A program made the translations under genes and the position numbers. From Streptomyces alanosinicus (GTDB lineage Bacteria > Actinomycetota > Actinomycetes > Streptomycetales > Streptomycetaceae), in the NCBI RefSeq assembly GCF_014650595.1, contig NZ_BMVG01000004.1, positions 310,001 through 374,000 on the forward strand: a stretch of 64,000 nt of DNA. The letters are read 5' to 3'. The notes beneath the pieces were generated by a model. That model had not been told where the DNA came from. It was given only the letters and a program-made list of their open reading frames with translations, and ran no database searches. The stretch's first letter is position 1. Every line of letters starts with the position of its first letter. Below are positions 38,719 to 50,130 of the stretch, one piece after another.

Positions 38719-40392
38719 ATGACTGAGTATGGCCGGGGCCCACACCCCGAACCGTGGCATCCGGAGGACCCGTTGTACGGGGACGGCGGATGGGGAGGAC
38801 AGCAGACCCACGCCGGTCAGCAGTCCCCCTACGGCGGCCAGCCGCAGCATTACCCGCAGCAGCCGCAGTACGGCGAATGGAGCCAGGAGCAGCAGTCCGG
38901 TTACGGCCACCAGCAGTACCCGTACTACGACGAACAGAGCCATCACCAGTACGCCGGCCACGCGCAGCCCCAGCCTCAGCAGCACTATCAGCAGCCCGGC
39001 GCCTGGGACGCGGCCGGCCCTCACGGCCAGGTGCCGTACGCCCCAGACCCCGGCGACCCCTACGGCCAGCAGCCCGCCGCCTACGGCGGAGAACAGCCCG
39101 ACTTCTACGGCACCGAGGACGCCTACCCGCCGCCACAGCCCCCCGGCCACCGGCACCCCGAAGCGGAACCGGAATCCCAGGACCCGCCCGACGAGGAGGA
39201 GCGGCACCCCTTCTTCACGGGAGGCGGCGACGAGGATGACGACGACGAGGAGCATGAACTCCTCAGCCGCCGTGACCGTCGTGGCAAAGGCAAACCCGCG
39301 AAGAAGGGCAGGAAACGGCGCACCGGCTGCGCCTGCATGGTCGTCGTCCTGGTCTTCGGCGGCGGCCTCGCCGGAGCCGGCTACTACGGCTACAAGTTCT
39401 ACCAAAATCGTTTCGCCCCGGCTCCGGACTACACGGGTGACGGCACCGGCCAGCAGATCACGGTCGAGATTCCCAAGGGCGCGGGCGGCTGGGACATCGG
39501 GCGCCGGCTGAAGGAGGCCGGTGTCGTCAAGAGCGCCGACGCCTTCGTGCACGCGCAGAGCGACATCCAGGGCGGCAGCAGTATCCAGGCCGGGGCATAC
39601 CTCCTCCGCGAACACATGTCCGCCGCCAGCGCCGTGAAAATGATGCTGGATCCGAAGAGCCAGAACAATGTCGTGGTGACTCCGGGCGAGCGTAATGGGG
39701 GCGTCTACGAGGCGATCGACAAGAAACTCGAACTCGCCGACGGAACCACCCAGAAGGTCGCCCAGAAGGAGTACAAGAACCTCGGACTGCCGGTCTGGGC
39801 GCAGAATGTCAGCGAGGTCAAGGACCCGCTGGAGGGCTTCTTCTTCCCGGGCGACTACGCGGCCGCCAAGGGCATGAAGCCGGACAACATCCTGAAGCAG
39901 ATGGTCGCCGCGGCCACGTCCAAGTACGACGCCTACGGCCTCACGGCGAAGGCCCGTTCGCTGGGCCTGAACGATCCGTTCCAGCTGGTCACCGTGGCGA
40001 GCCTGGTGCAGGCGGAGGGCAAGACGCACGAGGACTTCCGCAAGATGGCGGAAGTGGTCTACAACCGTCTGAAGCCGACGAACCACGAGACGAACCAGCT
40101 GCTCCAGTTCGACTCGACGTACAACTACCTCAAGGGCACCAGCAACATCCATATCTCCGAGAAGGAGATCAATGGAAACCGCAACCCGTACAACACCTAC
40201 ACCCACAAGGGACTTCCGCCCGGCCCGATCGGCAACCCCGGCGAGGACGCACTGAAGGCGGCACTGAATCCGACGCAAGACGGCTGGATGTATTTCGTGG
40301 CGACCGACGGTGTGAACGACACCGAGTTCGCCAAGACCCTCGCCGAATTCCAGCGACTCAAGGAAAAGTTCAATGCCACCTCGGGCAACTGA
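38719..40392 (+). CDS. mltG: Endolytic peptidoglycan transglycosylase MltG (YceG)
   Basis: This 557-aa protein has an N-terminal cytoplasmic region of about 195 residues rich in Gln, Tyr, Pro and Gly, ending in an acidic run. One membrane helix (CMVVVLVFGGGLAGAGYYGY) and an extracellular YceG domain with the catalytic Glu in ASLVQAEGKT follow. It cleaves nascent glycan strands and so limits their length. The disordered Q/Y/P-rich extension is typical of Streptomyces and could serve protein interactions at the growing tip. It overlaps aroE by 20 bases. Confidence 0.93.
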   Translation: MTEYGRGPHPEPWHPEDPLYGDGGWGGQQTHAGQQSPYGGQPQHYPQQPQYGEWSQEQQSGYGHQQYPYYDEQSHHQYAGHAQPQPQQHYQQPGAWDAAGPHGQVPYAPDPGDPYGQQPAAYGGEQPDFYGTEDAYPPPQPPGHRHPEAEPESQDPPDEEERHPFFTGGGDEDDDDEEHELLSRRDRRGKGKPAKKGRKRRTGCACMVVVLVFGGGLAGAGYYGYKFYQNRFAPAPDYTGDGTGQQITVEIPKGAGGWDIGRRLKEAGVVKSADAFVHAQSDIQGGSSIQAGAYLLREHMSAASAVKMMLDPKSQNNVVVTPGERNGGVYEAIDKKLELADGTTQKVAQKEYKNLGLPVWAQNVSEVKDPLEGFFFPGDYAAAKGMKPDNILKQMVAAATSKYDAYGLTAKARSLGLNDPFQLVTVASLVQAEGKTHEDFRKMAEVVYNRLKPTNHETNQLLQFDSTYNYLKGTSNIHISEKEINGNRNPYNTYTHKGLPPGPIGNPGEDALKAALNPTQDGWMYFVATDGVNDTEFAKTLAEFQRLKEKFNATSGN

Positions 40393-41212
40393 CGCCCACC
40401 GGGCCGCCGTTCTCGGCAAGCCCATCGCCCACTCGCTCTCCCCGGTGCTGCACCGGGCCGCCTACGACGCGCTCGGGCTCGCCGAGTGGTCGTACGACCG
40501 CTTCGAGGTGGACGAGGCCGGTCTGCCCGGCTTTCTGGAGGAGCTCGGGCCGCAGTGGGCGGGACTGTCGTTGACCATGCCGCTGAAGCGGGCGGTCATC
40601 CCGCTGCTGGACGAGGTCAGCGAGACGGCCGCCTCCGTCGACGCGGTCAACACCGTCGTCTTCACCGAGGACGGCCGTCGGCTCGGTGACAACACCGACA
40701 TCCCGGGCATCGTGGCCGCGCTGCGCGAGCACGGCATCGAACAGGTCGAATCCGCCGCGATCCTCGGCGCCGGCGCCACCGCCTCGTCCGCCCTCGCCGC
40801 CCTCGCCCGGATCTGCACCGGTGAGGTCGTCGCCTATGTCCGCAGCGAGGCCCGCGCCGCCGAGATGCGCCGCTGGGGCGAACGGCTCGACGTGGAGGTG
40901 CGTACCGCGGACTGGACGGACGCCGCGCGGGCGCTGAGCGCCCCGCTGGTGATCGCCACCACGCCGGCCGGCACGACCGACGCCCTCGCCGCCGCCGTAC
41001 CCGAGCGTCCCGCCACTCTCTTCGACGTCCTCTACGACCCCTGGCCCACCGAGCTGGCGGCCCGCTGGTCCATGTTCGGCGGTGCCGTGGTCGGCGGTCT
41101 GGATCTGCTGGTCCACCAGGCCGTGCTCCAGGTCGAGCGGATGACCGGCCGCTCCCCGGCACCGCTGGACGCCATGCGCCGCGCCGGGGAGAAGGCGCTC
41201 GCCGAGCGCTGA
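40373..41212 (+). CDS. aroE: Shikimate dehydrogenase
   Basis: This 279-aa NADPH-dependent enzyme reduces 3-dehydroshikimate to shikimate. The substrate loop is GKPIAHSLSPVLHRAAY, the catalytic Lys is in SLTMPLKRAV, and the nucleotide fold is ILGAGATASSAL. The ATG lies inside the end of mltG, so translation is coupled. The next gene, aroC, starts 165 bases later with its own TTG and ribosome site. Confidence 0.93.
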   Translation: MPPRATDAHRAAVLGKPIAHSLSPVLHRAAYDALGLAEWSYDRFEVDEAGLPGFLEELGPQWAGLSLTMPLKRAVIPLLDEVSETAASVDAVNTVVFTEDGRRLGDNTDIPGIVAALREHGIEQVESAAILGAGATASSALAALARICTGEVVAYVRSEARAAEMRRWGERLDVEVRTADWTDAARALSAPLVIATTPAGTTDALAAAVPERPATLFDVLYDPWPTELAARWSMFGGAVVGGLDLLVHQAVLQVERMTGRSPAPLDAMRRAGEKALAER

Positions 41213-41377
41213 CCTGACATATCCGCGTCCGTCTGCTGGACCGGCGGCCGGGTTCGGCGCCCGGACGTGGGAGGATCGGAGGTGGCGGGCCGGGGTCGCG
41301 CATCCGGTCGCGCCGTCGCCGTACGCGAGGACGCGGGTACGGAGGGCAGTACCGGGCGCGAACACTGAGGAGCACCG

Positions 41378-44165
<2,788 letters not shown>

Positions 44166-44343
44166 GTCCCCGGCTGTTCCGTCCGTCCGATTCCTGACCT
44201 CGACTTCCTTTGCGGAATGGGCACTTCGGGCCGCCCCAGACCGTTTCACCAAATGACGGCGGGGGACGGTACCGTTCGGTAGGCAGCGGGCTGCACCCCC
44301 GCTGCCAGCACGAACAGCCTTGTACGAGACGGAGTGGCCACGG

Positions 44344-45243
44344 ATGCAGCACGCAGTCGGGTCTCCGCTGCCGCCCCATCAGCCGGGGCAGGTGCCGCAC
44401 GCCGGCTGGGCGTCGGCCGCACACCACCCGGGCCCGCACCCGGGAGCGCCTCAGGGGTCCGCCCCGCTGTCCCCGCCGCCGGGCTTCCCGGTGCCGGCCG
44501 GCGCCGTTCCGCCCACGCCGCCGCAGCCCCCCGCGCCCCACCCTCCGGTCGCCCAGCCTCCCGCCCCGCAGCCCGTCGCGGTCCCGCCGGCCCCCGATAC
44601 CACCGGCCATGTGCCGCTGCCGCCCGGCGGTCCGGTCGGCATGCCGGCGGCGCCCCCGGCTGCCATCGCGGTCCCCGACCCAGGGGCCACGACTCTGGCC
44701 GTCCTGCTGATCGGCCCGGCCGGCGCGGGCAAGACCAGCGTCGCCAAGTACTGGGCGGACCACCGCCGTGTGCCCACCGCGCACATCAGCCTGGACGACG
44801 TGCGCGAATGGGTCCGCTCGGGCTTCGCCGACCCCCAGTCCGGCTGGAACGACAACTCCGAGGCCCAGTACCGCCTGGCCCGCCGCACCTGCGGTTTCGC
44901 CGCCCGCAACTTCCTCGCCAACGGCATCTCCTGCATCCTGGACGACGCCGTCTTCCCGGACCGCCCGGTGGTCGGCCTCGGCGGCTGGAAGCGTCATGTC
45001 GGCCCCGGCCTGCTCCCGGTCGTCCTCCTGCCGGGCCTGGACATCGTCCTGGAGCGCAACGCCGAACGCACCGGCAACCGCCGCCTCACCGACGAGGAGG
45101 TCGCCCGTATCCACGGCCGCATGGCCGGCTGGTACGGCTCGGGCCTGCCGATCATCGACAACTCCCAGCTGGACGTCCCCGGCACGGCCCGCGTCCTGGA
45201 CGAGGTCCTGGCCAGAGCGATAGCGAGCCCGCCGAGCTGGTGA
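44344..45243 (+). CDS. P-loop ATPase/kinase-like protein with proline-rich N terminus
   Basis: This 299-aa protein has about 115 N-terminal residues of Pro/Ala/Gly/His-rich low complexity. An AAA_33-like domain with P-loop GPAGAGKT (124-131) follows, then DDVREWVRSGF and a lid-like RNAERTGNRRLTDEEV segment, resembling small-molecule kinases such as zeta-toxin or chloramphenicol phosphotransferase relatives. The substrate is unknown. GGAG lies 11 bases before the ATG; an in-frame TTG at 44320 is possible. It sits between aroB and pepQ, a conserved Streptomyces position. Confidence 0.8.
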   Translation: MQHAVGSPLPPHQPGQVPHAGWASAAHHPGPHPGAPQGSAPLSPPPGFPVPAGAVPPTPPQPPAPHPPVAQPPAPQPVAVPPAPDTTGHVPLPPGGPVGMPAAPPAAIAVPDPGATTLAVLLIGPAGAGKTSVAKYWADHRRVPTAHISLDDVREWVRSGFADPQSGWNDNSEAQYRLARRTCGFAARNFLANGISCILDDAVFPDRPVVGLGGWKRHVGPGLLPVVLLPGLDIVLERNAERTGNRRLTDEEVARIHGRMAGWYGSGLPIIDNSQLDVPGTARVLDEVLARAIASPPSW

Positions 45244-45355
45244 GCAGGGGATGCCTGGTCCCACGTGAGGGGCGACCCGCACCCGGCAGACAACCCCACC
45301 ACCCCACCAGACCCCACTCGGCCCCCTCAAATCGGCACAACCCCGACAAAACTCC

Positions 45356-45361
45356 TACGCT
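45356..45361 (+). promoter_or_regulatory. Candidate -10 (TACGCT) for leaderless pepQ-like mRNA
   Basis: TACGCT ends six bases before the ATG at 45368, which has no ribosome site. The -35 box is unclear. Confidence 0.45.
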
Positions 45362-45367
45362 CATCTC

Positions 45368-46483
45368 ATGTCAGAGGTGTACGCGACCCGCCGATCCCGG
45401 CTGAGAGACCATGTGACCGCGGCCGGCACCACGGCAGCGCTCGTCACCCGCCCGGCCAACGTGCGCTATCTCGCCGCAGCAGCCCCGCAGGGCTCCGCAC
45501 TGCTGCTCGGCAAACGCGAGGATCTCCTCGTCTGCACGGGCCCGCCCGAAGACCGCCACGAGGGCCGCCCCGACGAGTCCCTCCGTCTGCACGTCCTCCC
45601 GTCGAACGGCGCCGGCGCCGGCGGGGACGCCGCGGTCGCGGCGGCGGACCTGGCCACGGCCCAGGGCGCCGACTCGCTGGCCGTCGAGGAACACCACCTC
45701 ACGGTCGCCCGGCACCGGGCCATCGCCTCGGTCGCGCCCGGGCTCCGCCTCGGTGACCTGGGCGGAGCCGTCGAGCAGCTCAGGGTGGTCAAGGACGAGG
45801 AGGAGATCTCCTGTCTCCGTATCGGCGCCGAGATCGCCGACCAGGCGCTCGGCGAGCTGCTGGAGTCGATCCTGGTCGGCCGCACCGAACGGCACCTCGC
45901 GCTGGAGCTGGAGCGCCGCCTGGTGGACCACGGCGCCGACGGCCCGGCCTTCGCCACCTCCGTGGCCACCGGTCCGAATTCCGGCCGCCGCGGGCACCGC
46001 CCCACCGACCGGCGGGTGGAGGAGGGCGACTTCCTCACGGTGTGCCTGGGCGCGACCTATCGCGGCTACCGCTGCGAGATCGGCCGTACCTTCGTCATCG
46101 GCACCTCGCCCGCCGACTGGCAGATCGAGCTGTACGACCTCGTCTTCGCCGCCCAGCGCGCCGGCCGCGAGTCCCTGGCACCCGGCGCCGCCTACCGGGA
46201 CGTGGACCGCGCGGCACGCCACGTCCTGGACTCCGCCGGCTATGCGGAGGCCCTGCCACCGCTGACCGGACACGGCGTCGGACTCGAAATCGACGAGGAC
46301 CCGCAGTTGGCGCCCGCGTCCATGGGTAAACTGGACGCTTGCGTGCCGGTCACCGTCGAACCGGGGGTCCACCTCCCGGGCCGGGGCGGTGTCCGGATCG
46401 ATGACACGCTCGTCGTGCGCCCCGAGGCGGACGGCGGACCCGAGCTACTCACCATCACGACCAAGGAGCTGCTCGCGCTCTAA
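45368..46483 (+). CDS. M24-family peptidase homologue (PepQ/PepP-like) with altered metal site
   Basis: This 371-aa protein has the creatinase N-terminal domain and a pita-bread C-terminal domain. In active M24B enzymes the metal is bound by D, D, H, E, E. Here the corresponding residues are Cys226 (TVCLG), Glu237 (YRCEIGRTF), His302 (GHGVGLE), Glu331 (VTVEPG) and Asp345 (RIDD). A proton-relay His is Asp309. Three of five ligands differ, so proline dipeptidase activity is doubtful. The gene precedes efp, the usual M24 peptidase neighbour. It could be a pseudoenzyme or bind a different metal. Confidence 0.85.
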   Translation: MSEVYATRRSRLRDHVTAAGTTAALVTRPANVRYLAAAAPQGSALLLGKREDLLVCTGPPEDRHEGRPDESLRLHVLPSNGAGAGGDAAVAAADLATAQGADSLAVEEHHLTVARHRAIASVAPGLRLGDLGGAVEQLRVVKDEEEISCLRIGAEIADQALGELLESILVGRTERHLALELERRLVDHGADGPAFATSVATGPNSGRRGHRPTDRRVEEGDFLTVCLGATYRGYRCEIGRTFVIGTSPADWQIELYDLVFAAQRAGRESLAPGAAYRDVDRAARHVLDSAGYAEALPPLTGHGVGLEIDEDPQLAPASMGKLDACVPVTVEPGVHLPGRGGVRIDDTLVVRPEADGGPELLTITTKELLAL

Positions 46484-46547
46484 GCGACCCGAGGGCCGCT
46501 GGGCGCGTGACCCGGGGTCGTACGTCAGTCCAGGAGATTCCGCAACC

Positions 46548-47114
46548 GTGGCTTCCACGAACGACCTCAAGAACGGCATGGTGCTCAAGCTCGAAGGCGG
46601 CCAGCTCTGGTCCGTCGTCGAGTTCCAGCACGTCAAGCCCGGCAAGGGCCCGGCCTTCGTGCGCACCAAGCTGAAGAACGTGCTGTCCGGCAAGGTTGTC
46701 GACAAGACCTTCAACGCCGGCGTCAAGGTCGAAACGGCCACCGTCGACAAGCGCGACATGCAGTTCTCGTACATGGACGGCGAGTACTTCGTCTTCATGG
46801 ACATGGAGACCTACGACCAGCTGCACATCGAGCGGAAGGCCGTCGGCGACGCCGCGAACTTCCTGATCGAGGGCTTCACCGCCACCGTCGCGCAGCACGA
46901 GGGCGAGGTGCTCTTCGTCGAGCTGCCCGCCGCCGTCGAGCTTGTCATCCAGGAGACCGAGCCGGGCGTCCAGGGCGACCGCTCCACCGGTGGCACCAAG
47001 CCCGCCACCCTGGAGACCGGTCACCAGATCCAGGTTCCGCTCTTCATCACCACCGGTGAGAAGATCAAGGTCGACACCCGCACCAGCGACTACCTCGGCC
47101 GGGTGAACAGCTAA
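46548..47114 (+). CDS. efp: Elongation factor P
   Basis: This 188-aa tRNA-shaped factor relieves ribosome stalling at polyproline. Domain I carries the tip loop [10 protein letters not shown] with Lys33 at the position modified in some bacteria. No epmA, epmB or ymfI-type modifying gene lies in the window. Domains II and III are complete ([19 protein letters not shown]). The start is GTG with AGGAG upstream. nusB follows two bases after the stop. Confidence 0.97.
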   Translation: MASTNDLKNGMVLKLEGGQLWSVVEFQHVKPGKGPAFVRTKLKNVLSGKVVDKTFNAGVKVETATVDKRDMQFSYMDGEYFVFMDMETYDQLHIERKAVGDAANFLIEGFTATVAQHEGEVLFVELPAAVELVIQETEPGVQGDRSTGGTKPATLETGHQIQVPLFITTGEKIKVDTRTSDYLGRVNS

Positions 47115-47116
47115 CC

Positions 47117-47551
47117 GTGGCTGCCCGCAACACGGCCCGCAAGCGCGCCTTCCAGATCCTCTTCGAGGGTGACCAGCGCGGCGCCGACGTCCTGACGGTC
47201 CTCGCCGACTGGGTGCGGCTGTCGCGGTCCGACACCCGGCAGCCACCGGTCAGCGAGTACACGATGCAGCTGGTCGAGGGCTACGCGCAGCACGCGAGGC
47301 GTATCGACGAGCTGATCGCCCAGTACGCGGTCGGCTGGACGCTCGACCGGATGCCGGTCGTGGACCGCAACATCCTGCGGCTGGGCGCGTACGAGCTGAT
47401 CTGGGTCGAGGAGACCCCGGACGCCGTCGTCCTGGACGAGATGGTGCAGCTGGCGAAGGAATTCTCCACCGACGAGTCTCCGTCCTTCGTGAACGGCCTG
47501 CTGGGCCGTCTGAAGGAGCTCAAGCCGTCCCTGCGCCGGGACGAGGCCTAG
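47117..47551 (+). CDS. nusB: Transcription antitermination factor NusB
   Basis: This 144-aa all-helical RNA-binding protein partners S10 (NusE) at boxA of rRNA operons. Conserved features are ARKRAFQILFEGDQRG near the start and LDRMPVVDRNILRLGAYEL followed by VVLDEMVQLAKEF. It is coupled to efp and ends at two strong hairpins facing convergent bldD. Confidence 0.95.
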   Translation: MAARNTARKRAFQILFEGDQRGADVLTVLADWVRLSRSDTRQPPVSEYTMQLVEGYAQHARRIDELIAQYAVGWTLDRMPVVDRNILRLGAYELIWVEETPDAVVLDEMVQLAKEFSTDESPSFVNGLLGRLKELKPSLRRDEA

Positions 47552-47564
47552 AAGGCCCCGTACG

Positions 47565-47614
47565 ACACGCCGGAGGGCCCGCAGCATGTCTGTGCTGCGG
47601 GCCCTCCGGCGTGT
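47565..47614 (+). terminator. Strong terminator after nusB
   Basis: A perfect 22-bp stem (47565-47586 with 47593-47614) has a six-base loop, 13 bases after the nusB stop. Confidence 0.9.
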
Positions 47615-47639
47615 GCAGAAGAGGCGCGAGAACGCCGCA

Positions 47640-47673
47640 GGGGTGGCCGGAACCATAGAGTTCCGGCCACCCC
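47640..47673 (-). terminator. Terminator serving bldD (bidirectional)
   Basis: A perfect 13-bp stem (47640-47652 with 47661-47673) has an eight-base loop, 32 bases beyond the bldD stop on the minus strand. It is the second hairpin of a convergent pair. Confidence 0.8.
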
Positions 47674-47705
47674 GGCGGCACGTTTCTGCTCAGATGTGGC
47701 GCGAC

Positions 47706-48209
47706 TCAGGCCTCTTCGTGGGTGGCCACCGCGCGGCGGGCGTCCGCGTCGAGGACGCCCCAGCTGATCAGCTGCTCGGTCAGGACCGAGGGGGACTGGT
47801 CGTAGATGACGGCCAGGGTGCGCAGGTCGTCCTGGCGGATGGAGAGCACCTTGCCGTTGTAGTCACCGCGCTGGGACTGGATCGTCGCCGCGTAGCGCTG
47901 CAGGGGGCCCGCCTTCTCGGCCGGCACGGTGGCCAGCCGCTCCAGGTCCAGGACCAGCTTCGGCGGCGGCTCGGCGGCGCCGCCCGGCGTGGTGCCCGGC
48001 AGCAGCTCCTGCACGGGAACGCCATAGAAATCGGCCAGCTCGGCAAGCCGCTGTACGGTCACGGCGCGGTCGCCACGCTCGTACGAACCCACGACCACGG
48101 CCTTCCAGCGACCCTGGGACTTCTCCTCGACACCGTGGAGGGAAAGGCCCTGCTGGGTGCGGATGGCCCGGAGCTTGGCCCCGAGCTGTTTGGCGTATTC
48201 GCTGGACAT
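47706..48209 (-). CDS. bldD: Developmental master repressor BldD
   Basis: This 167-aa protein has an N-terminal Cro/XRE helix-turn-helix (about residues 9-65) and a C-terminal c-di-GMP domain. The ligand signature is intact: RGD at 114-116, eight residues, then RQDD at 125-128. A c-di-GMP tetramer bridges two C-terminal domains and lets BldD repress sporulation genes during vegetative growth. GGGGAG lies just upstream of the ATG. A near-perfect palindrome 57 bases upstream of the start probably mediates autorepression. It is monocistronic. Confidence 0.97.
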   Translation of the reverse strand: MSSEYAKQLGAKLRAIRTQQGLSLHGVEEKSQGRWKAVVVGSYERGDRAVTVQRLAELADFYGVPVQELLPGTTPGGAAEPPPKLVLDLERLATVPAEKAGPLQRYAATIQSQRGDYNGKVLSIRQDDLRTLAVIYDQSPSVLTEQLISWGVLDADARRAVATHEEA

Positions 48210-48265
48210 ATAGCTCCCCGGACACTGTGTCGACGCGACCGGAGGGTGTTCCCGTCGCGCGGCTG

Positions 48266-48285
48266 GTAACTCACTGTGAGGTTAC
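48266..48285. promoter_or_regulatory. BldD autoregulatory operator (candidate)
   Basis: GTAACTCACTGTGAGGTTAC is a 20-base near-palindrome with perfect core CTCACTGTGAG (48270-48280). It contains the TCAC and GTGA arms of the BldD box (AGTGA-n-TCACC) and lies in the bldD promoter region. BldD is known to repress its own gene. Confidence 0.6.
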
Positions 48286-48425
48286 GCAGCGTGACTCTTC
48301 TGCGTCAAGCCGAATGGTCCACACCGACTCTTCCGTGGTAGTGACGGCCGATTGGGCCAACCGGGTGAAGGGGGGTGCTGGAAGTCTCCCCATGGCCTGC
48401 TACGGTAGATGGCGCAAATCCGACG

Positions 48426-48461
48426 TCCTTTAAGATCCGTCCCGTGAGGCGGAGAAGGAGG
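48426..48461 (+). promoter_or_regulatory. PyrR-binding RNA hairpin overlapping the pyrR ribosome site
   Basis: The upper stem CCGTC/GGCGG (48437-48441 with 48448-48452) closes a CCGTGA hexaloop that fits the PyrR loop pattern CNGNGA. A lower stem TCCTT/AAGGA (48426-48430 with 48455-48459) sequesters the Shine-Dalgarno AAGGAGG. A purine-rich TAAGAT bulge lies on the 5' side. PyrR binding would stabilise the hairpin and block translation of the operon's first gene. A candidate -10, TACGGT, is at 48401-48406. Confidence 0.7.
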
Positions 48462-48471
48462 TCCGTTTCCC

Positions 48472-49053
48472 ATGGACAAGCAGGACTCGCAGGCGGCCCC
48501 GTCTGCGTCCGATGCGCGGCCCGTTCTCGAAGGCCCCGACATCGCGCGGGTGCTGACCCGTATCGCGCACGAGATCGTCGAGCGCGCCAAGGGCGCCGAT
48601 GACGTGGTGCTCCTCGGCATCCCCACCCGGGGTGTCTTCCTCGCCCAGCGGCTCGCCGTCAAGCTGGCGCAGATCACCGACCGCACGATCCCGGTCGGCT
48701 CGCTCGACATCACCATGTACCGCGACGACCTGCGTATGCACCCGCCGCGTGCGCTGGCCCGCACCGACATCCCCGGTGACGGCATCGACGGCAAGCTGGT
48801 CGTCCTCGTCGACGACGTGCTCTTCTCCGGCCGCACCATCCGCGCCGCCCTCGACGCCCTGAACGACATCGGGCGCCCCCGCGCGGTCCAACTCGCGGTC
48901 CTGGTCGACCGGGGCCACCGCGAACTGCCGATCCGCGCCGACTATGTCGGCAAGAACCTCCCCACGTCGCTGCGGGAGACGGTCAAGGTCCAACTCGCCG
49001 AGGAGGACGGTCGCGACACCGTGCTGCTCGGTGTGAAGCAGACCGGCCAGTAG
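48472..49053 (+). CDS. pyrR: Bifunctional pyr operon regulator / uracil phosphoribosyltransferase
   Basis: This 193-aa PRTase-fold protein has the PRPP loop [18 protein letters not shown]. It binds UMP or UTP and the pyr leader RNA to lower expression, and may have weak UPRTase activity. AAGGAGG precedes the ATG by ten bases and is embedded in the regulatory hairpin. It heads the eight-gene pyrimidine operon, with pyrB 92 bases downstream. Confidence 0.96.
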   Translation: MDKQDSQAAPSASDARPVLEGPDIARVLTRIAHEIVERAKGADDVVLLGIPTRGVFLAQRLAVKLAQITDRTIPVGSLDITMYRDDLRMHPPRALARTDIPGDGIDGKLVVLVDDVLFSGRTIRAALDALNDIGRPRAVQLAVLVDRGHRELPIRADYVGKNLPTSLRETVKVQLAEEDGRDTVLLGVKQTGQ

Positions 49054-49145
49054 CAAGTCAGGCGCGCACGCTCGCTTCGGCGTACCTGCGTACGCGCCCG
49101 TTTGCCCCAAATCTCCTGCATGAACTGCCTTACGGAGCCTGACAG

Positions 49146-50126
49146 ATGCAGCGTCATCTCATCTCGGCCGCCGACCTCACCCGCGACGACGCCGTCCTGA
49201 TCCTCGACACCGCCGAGGAGATGGCCCGGGTCGCCGACCGGCCGATCAAGAAACTGCCGACCCTGCGCGGCCGCACGATCGTCAACCTCTTCTTCGAGGA
49301 CTCCACGCGCACCCGGATCTCCTTCGAGGCCGCCGAGAAGCGCCTGTCCGCCGATGTCATCAACTTCACCGCCAAGGGGTCGAGCGTCTCCAAGGGCGAG
49401 TCCCTGAAGGACACCGCCCAGACCCTGGAGGCCATGGGCGTCGACGCCGTGGTCATCCGGCACGGCGCCTCCGGCGCCCCGTACCGCCTCGCCAACTCCG
49501 GCTGGATCGACGCGGCCGTCATCAACGCCGGCGACGGCACCCACCAGCACCCCACCCAGGCCCTGCTGGACGCGTTCACCATGCGCCGCCGGCTGATCGG
49601 CCGGGACGCCGGACTCGGCCAGGACCTGTCCGGCAGGCGGATCACCATCGTCGGCGACGTCCTGCACAGCCGGGTCGCCCGCTCCAACGTCGACCTGCTG
49701 CACACCCTCGGCGCCGAGGTCACCCTGGTCGCCCCGCCCACCCTGGTGCCGGTCGGTGTCCAGACCTGGCCGTGCGAGGTGTCGTACGACCTCGACAGCG
49801 TGCTGCCGAAGGCCGACGCGGTGATGATGCTCCGGGTCCAGCGCGAGCGGATGAACGCCGCCTTCTTCCCGACCGAGCGCGAGTACTCCCGCCGCTACGG
49901 CCTCGACGGTGAGCGCATGGCGCGGATGCCCGAGCACGCCCTCGTGATGCACCCCGGCCCGATGGTCCGCGGCATGGAGATCACCGCCGAGGTCGCCGAC
50001 TCCGACCGCTGCACCGTCGTCGAGCAGGTCGCCAACGGCGTCTCCATCCGCATGGCCGTGCTGTACCTGCTGCTCGGCGGCAACGAGCCCGCCGTCACCA
50101 ACGCCCGCACCAACGAGGAGAAGTAA
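49146..50126 (+). CDS. pyrB: Aspartate carbamoyltransferase, catalytic subunit
   Basis: This 326-aa enzyme joins carbamoyl phosphate and aspartate, the first committed step. It has [13 protein letters not shown] (the STRT phosphate site), [10 protein letters not shown] and [11 protein letters not shown]. No pyrI regulatory subunit is present; in this class PyrB instead works next to PyrC, which follows after four bases. GGAG lies upstream of the ATG. Confidence 0.96.
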   Translation: MQRHLISAADLTRDDAVLILDTAEEMARVADRPIKKLPTLRGRTIVNLFFEDSTRTRISFEAAEKRLSADVINFTAKGSSVSKGESLKDTAQTLEAMGVDAVVIRHGASGAPYRLANSGWIDAAVINAGDGTHQHPTQALLDAFTMRRRLIGRDAGLGQDLSGRRITIVGDVLHSRVARSNVDLLHTLGAEVTLVAPPTLVPVGVQTWPCEVSYDLDSVLPKADAVMMLRVQRERMNAAFFPTEREYSRRYGLDGERMARMPEHALVMHPGPMVRGMEITAEVADSDRCTVVEQVANGVSIRMAVLYLLLGGNEPAVTNARTNEEK

Positions 50127-50130
50127 GACC

